Shown here piece after piece: positions 34,811-45,525 of a stretch of 64,000 nt of DNA. The translations under genes were made by a program, and so were the position numbers. Within the stretch, counting starts at the first letter, position 1. Each line of letters starts with the position of its first letter. The notes under the pieces are model-generated. The model worked only from the letters and a program-made list of their open reading frames with translations. It did no database searches and was not told the DNA's origin. The stretch comes from Clytia hemisphaerica (taxonomy: Eukaryota; Cnidaria; Hydrozoa; Leptothecata; Clytiidae). Location: contig CACVBU010001135.1 of the NCBI GenBank assembly GCA_902728285.1, forward strand, positions 5,154-69,153, written 5' to 3'.

Positions 34811-35879
34811 GTTACGCGCGCTCCAGAACGCTTAAGTACGTTCCTCTACTCTGTTTGCATAGCAAAGACATGTGAGAGTGACAAAAACAAGCCGTAAATG
34901 TCACGAATTTAAGTTGCGAAGCGACCCAGAACCTCCTCGATTTGCAAGTTGCAAACAAAAAAATTGAATGACAAACAAACGCCGTATATTAAAGTAAGAT
35001 GAAAACACTAGACACTCTCAGAGGATCTTGAATTTAAAGAGTTGTCGCAATAAACAGACTGTACCCTTATAATCAATAAAGGGTTTGTGAGTCCAGTCAA
35101 AACCCCATTTGATCTGTAGCCATGCTCACCTTACCCTTACTTTAAAAATGGAGAAAGTTTTACAATAACCAAGGAAAATATCAAAAATTTCGAGATGAAT
35201 TTTTTGGAATACTATCATGTGTAAAATGCTGAAAAAAGGAAGAAACGTTTCGTCCAAACCTTTGCTATATCCGCAATGTCCTTCTGAATGAATAAAAACT
35301 CAAGCAGCCTTCGATAACTTTAAAATCACTTTAACTAATTTACTTAGTGAATTAATGTTTAATTAATGTTGAGTTTTTTAATTATTTAATATAATCGTAA
35401 TAGCAAAAGGTCTATTTCCAAATATAATTCTTTTAATAAGGGACCACAAATACAGGAAGGCCTTCTGAAGAATATGGTCCATACCTGTCCGCAGTCAGTA
35501 TATAATAAAACTAAATTCTAAAATCTAGGATCAGAAGGTCAAGACTAAAAAATTTGTGACATTTGAAAGCACCAGACTTTTCCTCTTTATGATGAATGAT
35601 ATTTGTGTCATTTTCATTGCGATTTTGAATTCATTTAATTTGAGATGAATTTACAAATACATTTTAAAATTTTCAACTTTCAGTTGCAAATTCAATACTA
35701 GTACTTTTTCTATTTTGAAAAATAGGGTCGGTCAGGCCTGCAGAACAACTAATTTGGTCTCCCTATGCCAAAGAAAAAAACTTTCAACCAGGGAAAACGA
35801 TTTCATTCTCCAAAAATGCAAAAAAAGGAAATTCATGACAAAGTATTACAGTAAACCACATTTAGAGCATGCAAAGGAA
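34811..35879. other. Start of the 6-kb block interrupting Gypsy pol
   Basis: No gene seen. The left edge carries TTACGCGCGC (34812-34821); its inverse GCGCGCGTAA lies at 41072-41082. The 3' part (35780-35880) contains degenerate units of the tandem array that follows. Confidence 0.4.
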
Positions 35880-35887
35880 AGGTCATA

Positions 35888-36347
35888 AGGCGTCAATCAC
35901 ATATAAGTTGTGTTCGCGTCATTTCCAGCCCCAAAAAGTGAGTTGGTCGGCACTAAAATCGTCGGCAAAGTGCGCTCTGAACCTAGGGCAGTCGGTCAGC
36001 ACTAGAATCATTGGAAAAATGCGCCCTGACATAGGTTTTGTTTGCGCGGCAAGTATTTTCAAGCGCACTAGCTGCATTATGATCTTTGTTACATATCCCG
36101 TTTGCAAAAACAGTCGCATAGCGCTTTTTAACGCAAACCAATCTTTGAAAAATACGGACGGAAAGCTTATTTGAACTAACACTGGATGATCCAATCGGCG
36201 ACTAACGATGAATGTATAAAATGCTTTGAAAAAGATTGGTAAAAAATCCGATAGATTTCCCACTTTCCGACTGAAAAGTGTCGGATTTTTAAGATAGAAA
36301 GTGAGTCGTCGGACGACGCGAACACAACTTATTTGTGATCTACGCCT
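35888..36347. mobile_element. MITE, 460 bp, in the tandem array
   Basis: Ends AGGCGTCAATCACATATAAG and its near-complement (AGGCGTAGATCACAAATAAG on the other strand), followed inward by TTGTGTTCGCGTC. Flanked by AGGTCATA and AAGTCATA (7 of 8 identical), fitting an 8-bp target duplication. The flanks join to a unit of the tandem repeat next door, so it inserted in that array. Confidence 0.75.
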
Positions 36348-36355
36348 AAGTCATA

Positions 36356-36945
36356 ATTCACGACAAAAGTTTCCAAGTTTTTAAACGCCCGATGAAAGAA
36401 GTCACCAATTCATGACAAAAGTTTTCCCCATTTTAAACGCATGCGAAGGAAAGTTCATAGTTTCACGACAAAGTTTTCCCCATTTAAAACGCATGCAAAA
36501 AAGTTAATAGTTACGACAAAGTTTTCCCCATTTTAAACGCATGCAAAGAAAGTTCATAGTTCACGACAAAAGTGTTCCCCATTTTAAACGCATGCAAAGG
36601 AGAAGTTCATAGTTCACGACAAAAGTTTTCCCCATTTTAAACTCGTGCAAAATAAAAGTTAATAGTTACGACAAAAGTTTTCCCCATTTTAAACGCATGC
36701 AAAGGAAAAGTTCATAGTTCACGACAAAAGTGTTCCCCATTTTAAACGCATGCAAAGGAGAAGTTCATAGTTCACGATAAAAGTTTTCCCCATTTTAAAC
36801 TCATGCAAAATAAAAGTTAATAGTTACGACAAAAGTTTTCCCCATTTAAACGCATGCAAAGGAAAAGTTCTAGTTCACGACAAAAGTTTCACATTGACAT
36901 TAAACGCATGTGAAGGAAAAGTTTATAGTTTGCAATAAAATTTGG
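36356..36945 (+). repeat. Tandem array of about 57-bp units with three-unit higher order
   Basis: About ten units built on 'acgacaaaagttttcccc', 'attttaaacgcatgcaaa' and 'ggaaaagttcatagtt'. In 36480-36870 units alternate in the order standard, 'gtgttcccc..ggagaag', 'actcatgc..ataaaagttaatag', giving a higher-order period near 170 bp seen at least twice. Degenerate units also precede the MITE at 35780-35880. Confidence 0.85.
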
Positions 36946-38142
36946 TGTATGTGGGGATCTCCAATTGTCTACATCCATATTCAATGGGATTAGCTAAATT
37001 TTTCAGAAGTTAACGTTCTTCGTTGGTCATGTCCTGTGCTGTGAGCGTGATGTATATTCAAGTTCAAGTTTCAAGTTTATTTTCGTTTTACGAGCTTGTT
37101 AAAAATGTATTCACGAAAACCATCAAGAGAAAAGAGGGCTTGGAGAACTGAATTAATAAAGAAACAAATATTTTGTCCCATGTTTTTCAGGGGCAATCGT
37201 GAATTTCTCTGTTGTTCACGAGAATTCATATTTGAGATGGTGGATATTGAAAAACTTCGATTAATTTTTTGTTAGCTGGGTCCCGGTCACCAATCCGTCC
37301 CAAAACCGTACGAAACATGGTTTTTGATTTTATAGAAAACCTGAAAAATCTAAACTTACTATTTTTGTGTCAAAAGTCTCTTATCTAGGTAAATTAGTGG
37401 GAACCAACATTGAATTTGACAAAAATAATCCTGATTTGAGGCTATTGTGCTTAAAAGTTCCAAAATTGACCGTACGAAACACCGGTTTTGACATGGTCCT
37501 AAATTGCATTGTCTATTTTAACAACAAAAACTGTCAAGTTAATTGTCATATTTAGTTTAGGTCCTTGAAAATACTTGAAATTAATGGAAAAAACATCATT
37601 TTTGAATAACTTTGTGTTTTCACAGATTTCCAGGAATTTTCCTAGCGGTCAAGAAATCATGCCGTACGAAACGCTCATGTTTAATGCTCCCAGTAATTTT
37701 TAAACTTGGTTCTGTGAATTTCTTTTTTGTATTTACTTTTTCTTTTATTCAAGTTCTTTATTTATAGACTAATTTCTGGTTTTGTGTTAAAGCATTTTTA
37801 TGATACTTTATTCCAATTTAATAGTCTTAAATTTGAAATTGACGACTAAAAAACCGTACGTAACTTCACTATACCATGAACACAGGAGTTTGGAAGCCAA
37901 ATGAATTGTATTTCCTGACATCTACCATTGTTACCTAAATTTACATATTGAATTCATTCAGCAGGTTAAACCCTATTTTTATTTAAAGACAAAAAAATTT
38001 ATACGTTATTCTAACTGTACAAACACGCTCTTTAGATATAGTTGAGAGGAGATCTTTGAAGTACCGTTTTTGGAAAGCTTTTATCTACACCATCAAGTGA
38101 TTGAGTGATTTGGAGCTTTAAAAAGTTTTTTCTTTTTTTTTA

Positions 38143-38448
38143 GTGATAGTAATAATGAAAACAAGAATAAGAACTAGGGAGACAAGAGTCCCCGAAAGGC
38201 TGCATGATATAATATCACCAGTGAAAGAAGTCATTTCATCAACGCAGAGGGTTAGACTGTTTAGAGAGAGGCAGAGACAAAAGAAAGATTATGACCATGA
38301 AAAGGAGAAAGAGGAAACAAGAAAGCGTGTTGCAGACAGCCAAAATGCCCCTTGGGGAGTAGATGCTCCGATGATGGCTGTCCTTTACACCCTGGCCGGG
38401 GTAGAAATCCGTCAAAATCATCAAGAAAAGATTGTGGTTTGTCAATGA
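38143..38448 (+). pseudogene. Inverted duplicate of the basic-region exon
   Basis: Encodes a Lys/Arg/Glu-rich segment with RVRLFRERQRQKKDYDHEKE, matching the minus-strand exon at 39130-39388 in the other arm. A 12-bp deletion near 38338 shifts the end into another frame. It arose by the inverted duplication that made the element. Confidence 0.6.
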
Positions 38449-38540
38449 GAAGAAAAAATTAGAGGGAATCAAAGGAGCAGGAGGGGGTAAGAGAATATTT
38501 TAATAGGGTCTTCAAGGTTTCTTCCTCCTTCACCTGGCTA

Positions 38541-38684
38541 ATAGACAATATCGGCTTTCCAAATTCTCCCTGAGTGATTACCCATGATGCATTGCGCAAA
38601 AGAAATCACGGACGATATTGACTTTCTGCGCAATGCATCATTGGTAATCATTCGGGGAGAATTCGGAAAGCCGATATCGTCTAT
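38541..38684. mobile_element. 144-bp hairpin MITE present in one arm only
   Basis: Ends ATAGACAATATCGGCTTTCC and GGAAAGCCGATATCGTCTAT are inverted. The corresponding position of the other arm (near 39042) lacks it, giving a natural empty site. Confidence 0.85.
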
Positions 38685-38712
38685 TCCATTCAATCTGCTG
38701 TAAAAATGTTAA

Positions 38713-38957
38713 TTATATAAATGCAGGCTTTTTTGCATATGACTCGCTATTATTATTTAAAATCAAATCAAAAAGAGATTGGTCACAACCAGGAGTTGAC
38801 GCCATTTTTTGCATTGTTCTTTTTTTTGTGGATGGTGACATGCAGTTGAGTATGAATGAAACTTCATCAGTGTTATCAGCAATAGAACTGAATTCTAATT
38901 GTCGTTTGAGTCTCCTGTTTTCATTTACCAGGCCAGATACCCTCACTTTGAGAATCT
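38713..38957 (-). pseudogene. Coiled-coil exon of an unidentified transposon gene
   Basis: Preceded on the minus strand by a good splice acceptor (TTTACTTTCAG just above 38957). Encodes ILKVRVSGLVNENRRLKRQL, a leucine-zipper-like heptad stretch, then ILNCMSPSTKKRTMQKM. With the basic-region exon upstream (39130-39388) it looks like the DNA-binding N-terminal half of a transposon protein; I cannot name the family. The C-terminal part is absent. Confidence 0.45.
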
Positions 38958-39018
38958 GAAAGTAAATAATAATAGTGAGTCATATGCAAAAAAGCCTGCA
39001 TCTATATAATTAACATTT

Positions 39019-39388
39019 TTACAGCAGATTGATTGGAACTAGCCAGGTGAAGGAGGAAGAAACCTTAGACCCTATTAAAATATTCTCTTTCCCCCTCCTG
39101 CTCTTTTGATTCCCTCTGATTTTTTCTTCACATTGACAAACCACGATCTTTTCTTGATGATTTTGACGGATTTCTACCCCGGCCAGGGTGTAAAGGACAG
39201 CCATCATCGGAGCATCTACTCCCCAAGGGGCATTTTGGCTGTTTTGCTCTGATCTCTGCAACATGCTTTCTTGTTTCCTCCTTCTCCTTTTCATGGTCAT
39301 AATCTTTCTTTTGTCTCTGCCTCTCTCTAAACAGTCTAACCCTCTGCGTTGATGAAATGACTTCTTTCCTGTGATATCCTATCATCAT
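39019..39388 (-). pseudogene. Basic-region exon of an unidentified transposon gene
   Basis: Two overlapping frames. One (39388 down to 39128) encodes VISSTQRVRLFRERQRQKKD and a strongly charged helix, ending with CPLGSRCSDDGCPLHPGRG; the other carries APWGVDAPMMAVL. Probably one exon with a frameshift. Its inverse lies at 38143-38448. Confidence 0.45.
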
Positions 39389-40424
39389 CCTTCGGGACTC
39401 GTCTCCCTATTCTTGTTTTCATATACTATCACAAAAAAAAAAAAAAAGACTTTAAAAAGCTCAAATCACTAAATCACTGATGGTGTAGATATAAGCTTTC
39501 CAAACGTACTGTCAAAGATCACCTCTCAAACGTTTATCTAAAGAGGCGCGTTCGTACAGTTCAGATATACCGTACGTAACATTTATTTTGCCTCTTAAGA
39601 AAAATAGGGTTAACTCTGATGAATTCAATATGTAAATTTACGTAACAATGGTAGATGTCAGGAAATACAATTCATTTGGCTTCCAAACTCTTGTGTTCAA
39701 TGGTATAGTGAATGTTACGTACGGTTTTTAGTCATCAATTTCAAATTTAAGACTATGAAATTGTTATATTTTCATTTATTGGAATTTGAATCTAGTTTTG
39801 CACCTTAAATTCTTTTCATTTTCCCAGAAAACATCAAGACAGAGCTTCTTTCATCTTCATTGCCTTTGGCGCGTTTTACAAAAAAAATGTTTCGTACAGT
39901 TATCTTTGGTTTTATTAGACTAAATAAATTTTGGAGCTAACAGAGTTCATAGATCCATTTTGAGACTTTGTAGTTATTTTTCGATTAGGACAGTTTCTTA
40001 TTTTCCCCTTTTTTCACTTGTAAATGATAATATGGTATTAAAAAGTTTCAAGACTGTAATTTCAATTTTTCAATTTTTTGAATTAAATTCAGCATATATC
40101 TAGCTAGCCGTATCTGAATTTTACATTATATCTCATGTCCTAATGGTATGGTTATATCTGTAACAAAAAAAGTTTTCTATCTTCTTTTTATAAAGTTATA
40201 AGGGTATATCCGGTGTTTCGTACGGTTTAAAAAAGTAAGCAGGTCTTCAAACTCCATAGGCCGTAACTTTTACACTGTTTGAGCAATTGCCCGGCAAACC
40301 TAGACATTGATAACCCATAGGTAGGGGATCATTTTGATACAAAAGTTATTTCAAAATTTTTAGTTTTTTTTTCAAAAAATCTTCAGATTTTTTTGGGACG
40401 GATTGGTGACCGGGACCCAGCTAA

Positions 40425-40982
40425 TAAATTCAAATACAACGTATGCGTTTTATAACTGAGAGTGATGATACAGCTACAGGTAAATATTCAAAATATATTT
40501 TGTATAAATCCCTTTTTTTGCTTTTATTTGTTAGTTGTACAGTATACTGTGTCAAGTTGGAAAATCAAGGGGCAATGTTGTAGATGAATATCTATACAAA
40601 ATTTTATACTTCCCTTTGTACTGTTGATTGGTGCTGCCCTGTCTATCTGTTTGTTTGGTGCTGTCTACTGTTGATGAGGTATGAAGAAATTTGACTTGAA
40701 TACAAGCTTCTTTGCATTGATACTCAAAATTCTATATTCAATTATGGGTATATAACATAGAATATGGTCCTTGTGGAAATAGATCGGAGGAGAAAATTCC
40801 ACAAATTTCAACAGAAATTGCTTCGGTCATTGGTCAACCAGTCATCTTTACGTAACTAATGGTAACGGATGAGCATTTTTGAGCAATCTCATCATTTAAA
40901 ATATAAAGCACTGAGGATCCTTCACTTGCGATCGGAGTGATCTGAGGATTTAAAAATTGATACGAAAATTGATGTCATGTAG
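40425..40982. other. Non-coding remainder of the inserted block
   Basis: No gene or repeat supported between the inverted-repeat element and the Gypsy pol piece. Confidence 0.4.
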
Positions 40983-42170
40983 TCATACACGAACCTTGAA
41001 TTTTGAAAGTGGTTGAGCGATATACAGGAACTTAGTCGACCGCGCGCACATTATACCAAAGGAGACGCGCTGCGCGCGTAATAACGTAAAATTTCGACCG
41101 AAAAGGTAGATATGGTTCTTCTCAGCAGCGTAAACCATACCAAGGCATTCGCATTCGATTTGGCTGTAGCGACATTCGACGTCTTTTAAAGCACGAGACG
41201 AGTAGTTAATAACATGTAAATCGTCTTTACCGGGAGTACGTTGTAATAAAATAGCAGAAAGTCCGAAAGGGCTAGCGTCGCAGTATACCATAGTCTCTTT
41301 CTCGTCATCGAAATAAACAAGGTTTTTCTCTTCGGAAAGCATATCGATAATAATTCTAAACGACTTTTCACATTCATCACTACACTTAAAGTGAGCGTTT
41401 TTCTTAAGCAACTGACGTATTGGATGAGTAAGCGTATTGTAATCGGGTATGAATCGTTTCAGGTAATTTGTAAAACCTAGGAAACTCCTAGCAGCATTAG
41501 CATTTTCTGGTCGCGACATTTCTTTCAGCGCTCAAACCTTCAACTCACTAGGTCGCATACCTTCCTCTGAGAAAACGTACCCAAAGTACTCAAGGTGACG
41601 TTTATTAAATTTGCACTTTTTCAGATCTAAGCCAAAGCTTCAAGTGTCTGTTCTAAAACAGTGTCATGTTCCTCTTGTGTTTTACCGTACACAAGTATAT
41701 CGTCGGCCATGTTCATAGCTCCGGGTATATCGGCTAAAATAGATCTCAAAATGTGCTGAAGTTCCTCAGGAGCAGAATTAATCGAATAAAAGCCTTTTGA
41801 AACGTTTAATACGTCTCCGTTTGAAAAGCGGTAATATAACGAGATTCAGGGTCAAGTTCGAGTTGATGAAAAGCACTGTTCATATCTAATTTTGTAAAGT
41901 ATTTTGCACCGGATAATTTCCCAATAAGATCTTCAACCGTAGGGGTAGGGTAACGATTTCTCTCAATAGCCTCATTTGCGTTTCTCATATAAACACACAC
42001 AAATTTCTTCCCATATGTTGGGGGAACAATAACCATTTGACTTATCCAGGGGGTAGGCTCTAACGTAACGTCCTCAATAATATCATTTTTTTCCCATTCC
42101 TCAATAGTTCGTTTCACTTCATCTCTCAAAGCAAAAGGAATTCTGCGTTATCTCTCTGCGACGGGGGTTA
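40983..42170 (-). pseudogene. Ty3/Gypsy pol remnant: reverse transcriptase and RNase H
   Basis: Read on the minus strand from about 42170: TPVAER, DEVKRTIEEWEKNDIIED, TPWISQMVIVPP, RYPTPTVEDL and YFTKLDMNSAFHQLEL (motif A aspartate), then a frame break, MADDILVYG near 41700 (catalytic ADD), another break near 41530, ARSFLGFTNYLKRFIPDYN, FDDEKETMVYCDASPFGLSA (RNase H Asp) and NYSSRALKDVECRYSQIECECL. The homology ends at YLFGRNFTL near 41080, and the next expected residues (DHKAL) lie at 34.8 kb. The RTE-like element cuts it at about 42170. The stop near 42150 and frameshifts make it inactive. Confidence 0.82.
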
Positions 42171-42375
42171 CACTCTCATTTATTTATTATCCGCGGAGGT
42201 CAAATTCTGGGATGGTGTCCAGTGCGGCTTAACTCACCAATCTCGCTTCAAGGAAGCCTTTAGTACAGCTACCAAGTGAATCTATCACCGAGCGAAAGAG
42301 TACCTTACTGTCCTTCATACCCTACAAAGCAAATCCTTTGCTTCTCATCTCTACGACTTAAATCACTTCTTCAAA

Positions 42376-43186
42376 ATGAACCAACAAAAAAATTACAAAA
42401 AGAAAAACACCAAAAAATTTCATCAATACTGCGAATGGAGCTTTGGATCACTTAATATTTGTACCGGGAAAGAAAACGATGTCGGAGCCAAAATATATTC
42501 GGTCCCCAAAGAAATGTCAAAAACAGGCCTACAATTTCTTTTACTTCAAGAAGTCAGATGGAAAGGTGTCGATAGTAAATTAATTGAACTTGACACTGGA
42601 GAAAAATATGAATTCCATTGGTCGGGCTACAAACGAAAACGTGAAGCTGGTGTCGGTATATTGATTAGAATTGATAAGTTTACCGAAATTGAAGCCCCAG
42701 ATTTCAACACTCCACGTATTATGGGAGTCAACCTTAAAATACATGGTTTCAACCTTCGTGTTGTAAATGTTTATTCGCCCACAGACTGTGACGGTACAGA
42801 TGAGCAAAAGAACAAATTCTACTCCGATCTCAAGAAAGCCAGCAAAAAGCAACAGAAACACCAAAAACTGATTATTGCTGGAGACTTCAACGCCACAACC
42901 AATGTTGCAAAATTCAAAAGTAATTTCAGCGGAAACACAAATGTAATAATAGATCGAAACTGTAATGATAATGGCCAGCGACTCAAACAATTATGCCAAG
43001 CTGAGAAACTCAGTATTTCTTCAACGTTTTTCAAACACCGTCTGTTCCATCGCTACACTTGGCACAGTAACGACCATAAAACCCGAAAAATACTTGACTA
43101 TATTTTAACCGAACAATATGTTCAACAGTTTATGACAGATTGTCGTGTCTACAATGGTTTTGATGTCGAAACCGATCACCGCCTTT
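42376..43186 (+). CDS. RTE-like ORF, apurinic-type endonuclease part
   Basis: Starts MNQQKNYKKKN; the basic N-terminus leads into GSLNICTG (Asn), LLQEVRW (Glu), VVNVYSPT, IIAGDFNATT (Asp/Asn), YTWHSND and LDYILTE, closing with TDHRL (catalytic His). These are the full set of catalytic motifs of an EEP nuclease, which nicks target DNA to prime reverse transcription. The frame continues to 43272, but after DHRL it reads out of register: an extra T in the CCTTTAT run near 43184 shifts the true continuation into the next frame. Confidence 0.85.
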
Positions 43187-45487
43187 ATAAAAGCTACTAT
43201 GTACGCTCCTTCCACCAGAAACGCAAGAAAACGATATTGCAAAAACCCTACCCCGCCCAAAAAGAGAATTGATCTGAAAAAACTTTTCGATCCAAATATT
43301 CGTACAAGATTCTCTGCCAGAATAAATGAACAGATTATAAATACCAAAAATGAAAATGTTGATGCATCATCAAGGTCACAAAACCTGATAAACGTTATCT
43401 CTGATTCAGCCAACGAAATCTTACCAGAAAAACTGAAAGCAATAGATACATCAACCAAATTTCACGATGATGAACGACTCAACGAACTACTTGATATTCG
43501 ATCGAAAGAACCAAAAGATTCTAATACTTACAAACTCTTGACCAAGAAAATCAAAAAACATGTGAGATACCTCAGAAATAGCCGTCTCCATCGTGAAGCT
43601 GAACAAATCAACAGCCACGCAACCCGTCGTCAAACCGAAGAAATATTCCGTCTCATGAAAAATAACGATTCTTCCTTTAAATCATTAAAGAACACTGGTA
43701 AATGTGAACCACAAAAACTGAAAGAACATTTCTCTAAACATTTCAACGTTGCCCCTCCAAACAAAACGCCTCATGAATTAAAAGAATCACCGCAATTCAT
43801 TAGAGACTTACAAACCTCACATCATTTCGATCTTGATCAGAGCCCACCGACCATCGAAGAAATTAAAAATATATTGGTATCGTTAAAAAATGGAAAAGCT
43901 TCTACTGACATCCCTCCTGAATTTCTAAAGTACTCTGTGAACTCGGAAGAAATGTTAGATGAAATCTACAAAATATTCTGTGCTGTTTGGGAAACCAAAA
44001 TCATTCCGATCAACTGGACACATTCGAAACTTGTTTGTTTGTGGAAAGGTGCATCTAAAGGAAGTCCAACAGATCCTAAAACATATCGAGGGCTTCAGAT
44101 TGGAACCATTATGTGTAAAATTCTTGTTATCACTATCTTAAATAGACTGAAAGGCTGGTACGACCAGACCCTACTCGACCAACAACAAGGCTTTCGTTCG
44201 GGAAGAGAAACCTCTGACGGTATTTTCGTGACGAAAAGAATACAGCAAATAACCGATATGATGAAAAAGCCTGCATTTGTTTTGTTCGTCGACCTCAGCT
44301 CAGCTTTTGATCATGTCGTGAGAAGTTGGCTATTCAAATCCATCCAACAAAGGTTTCCTCCTAATGCCGATAACACACTCTTTCAAATTCTGGAGGCTGT
44401 CTATTCGCACACAACTACTGCTCTATCGGAAACACCGGAAGATATATTCAACCTAACGACTGGAGTCAGACAAGGTGGTCCAGAATCTCCTCCTCTCTAT
44501 AATCTATTTATGGACTATGTCATGCGGGTGTTCGAACAAAAATGTGCTCAAGAGAATATCCAATTTGTTAAACTAAAATACAGAATACGTCCGACTGCAT
44601 GTACACGTGAACAAAGAAGGTCTGGATATCAAGGTGATCATTATGTGAATTGGTCAGGATATGCTGACGATATTGAACTTTTTCTTGAAAATGTTCACGA
44701 TCTTGAAAAAGCCCTAAATATTCTCCATTCATTATTCAACAAATTTGGATTGCACATCAATATTAAAAAGACTAAAACAATGATTTTTAATTTCAAATAT
44801 ATCGAAAAAGACTTTGATTCTGTCTATCCTGAGTCTATCGTTTCTCTCGAAAATATACCAATCGAAAATGTCAAGGTGTTCAGGTATCTTGGTGATGAAG
44901 TAAAATACGACGAGCCGTCTACGGGAGATGCCGAGATTGACCTACGAATCAATATCGCACAAGCCAAGTTTTACGAAATTATAAAGAAGCTTACAAACTT
45001 CAAGATCCATCTAAGCACAAGAGTAATGATCTTCAACTCGCTTGTTAGAAGTCGTCTCACATACTCATGCCAGACTTGGAACTTATCAGAGGTACAAATG
45101 CAAAGGATCAATTCAATCTACGTTTCAATGTTAAGAAAACTTGTGAGAAACGGATGCAAACGTGAAGAGTTTAGATACATGTTGACCAATCATGAGATTC
45201 TTCAAAGATGCAAAACCTCTGACATTCAAAGCTTCGTCCTTAAACAACAAACCAGCTACCTGGGACACTTACTGGGACACTTAGCTCGCCAACAAAATAA
45301 TTCGCTGACAAAGAGACTTTTGTTTAATGACAACAAAAGAACAAAACAAGGTCGTCCAATGGAGTCACTCGAAGACAAAGTTATAAAGAAGCTTAATGTC
45401 ACCAAAGATCGATTTTATAAAGATGCTTTGAAGAAGAAAGGAGGACATGATCATCCAAACGTTGATCGCCGACTGTCGTCACAATGA
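43187..45487 (+). CDS. RTE-like ORF, reverse transcriptase part
   Basis: Open for about 767 codons after the frameshift; an ATG exists at 43145 but the real start is in the endonuclease part. Domains: linker, then RT with LVSLKNGKAS, DIPPEFLK, LVCLWKGASKGS, YRGLQIGTIM, QQGFRSGRETSDGIF, FVLFVDLSSAFDHV (motif A Asp), TGVRQGGPESPPLYN, YADDIELF near 44660 (motif C), FRYLGDEV and the thumb region; the C-terminus has a Cys/His-containing tail HEILQRCKT. All RT catalytic residues are present. It copies the element RNA at the nicked target. Only the single-base shift separates it from an intact protein, so this copy is young. Confidence 0.88.
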   Translation: MKATMYAPSTRNARKRYCKNPTPPKKRIDLKKLFDPNIRTRFSARINEQIINTKNENVDASSRSQNLINVISDSANEILPEKLKAIDTSTKFHDDERLNELLDIRSKEPKDSNTYKLLTKKIKKHVRYLRNSRLHREAEQINSHATRRQTEEIFRLMKNNDSSFKSLKNTGKCEPQKLKEHFSKHFNVAPPNKTPHELKESPQFIRDLQTSHHFDLDQSPPTIEEIKNILVSLKNGKASTDIPPEFLKYSVNSEEMLDEIYKIFCAVWETKIIPINWTHSKLVCLWKGASKGSPTDPKTYRGLQIGTIMCKILVITILNRLKGWYDQTLLDQQQGFRSGRETSDGIFVTKRIQQITDMMKKPAFVLFVDLSSAFDHVVRSWLFKSIQQRFPPNADNTLFQILEAVYSHTTTALSETPEDIFNLTTGVRQGGPESPPLYNLFMDYVMRVFEQKCAQENIQFVKLKYRIRPTACTREQRRSGYQGDHYVNWSGYADDIELFLENVHDLEKALNILHSLFNKFGLHINIKKTKTMIFNFKYIEKDFDSVYPESIVSLENIPIENVKVFRYLGDEVKYDEPSTGDAEIDLRINIAQAKFYEIIKKLTNFKIHLSTRVMIFNSLVRSRLTYSCQTWNLSEVQMQRINSIYVSMLRKLVRNGCKREEFRYMLTNHEILQRCKTSDIQSFVLKQQTSYLGHLLGHLARQQNNSLTKRLLFNDNKRTKQGRPMESLEDKVIKKLNVTKDRFYKDALKKKGGHDHPNVDRRLSSQ

Positions 45488-45525
45488 TGATCCGGCTAAA
45501 GCTGCAAGTACAAGTACAAGTAAGG

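Larger units (their letters stand above)
37272..40424. mobile_element. 3.15-kb long-inverted-repeat transposon with subterminal iterons
   Basis: Termini are 34-bp perfect inverted repeats beginning TTAGCTGGGTCCCGGTCACC. Inverted similarity continues in blocks through both halves (for example 37854-37975 with 39605-39730, 38143-38460 with 39110-39390, 38699-38757 with 38966-39022), leaving a spacer of about 200 bp. Motif CCGTACGAAAC (or GTAAC) recurs at 37306, 37470, 37662 and 37854, and inverted at 39714, 39889 (one mismatch) and 40215. TA just inside the ends allows a TA target, not proved. The superfamily is not identified. It carries the minus-strand exons listed separately. Confidence 0.82.
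42171..45525 (+). mobile_element. RTE-like non-LTR retrotransposon, nearly full length
   Basis: Consists of a leader of about 200 bp, an endonuclease-RT frame of about 1,035 codons split by a one-base frameshift, a very short 3' UTR and a terminal AAGTAC microsatellite (45509-45523). One ORF, APE-type endonuclease and simple-repeat tail fit the RTE clade; exact clade not certain. Inserted in minus-strand Gypsy pol at its 5' side. It is the source family of the RT fragments in the palindrome. Confidence 0.82.

Noticed and set aside
36356..36945. CRISPR-like array
   Set aside because: Units are contiguous without unique spacers and the context is eukaryotic.
34811..41082. Polinton/Maverick element as the 6-kb block
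   Set aside because: No polymerase, integrase or capsid frames, and the inverted ends are only about 10 bp.
42580..43458. Minus-strand frames over the endonuclease/RT region
   Set aside because: Antisense shadows of the RTE-like coding sequence; low-complexity hydrophobic translations.
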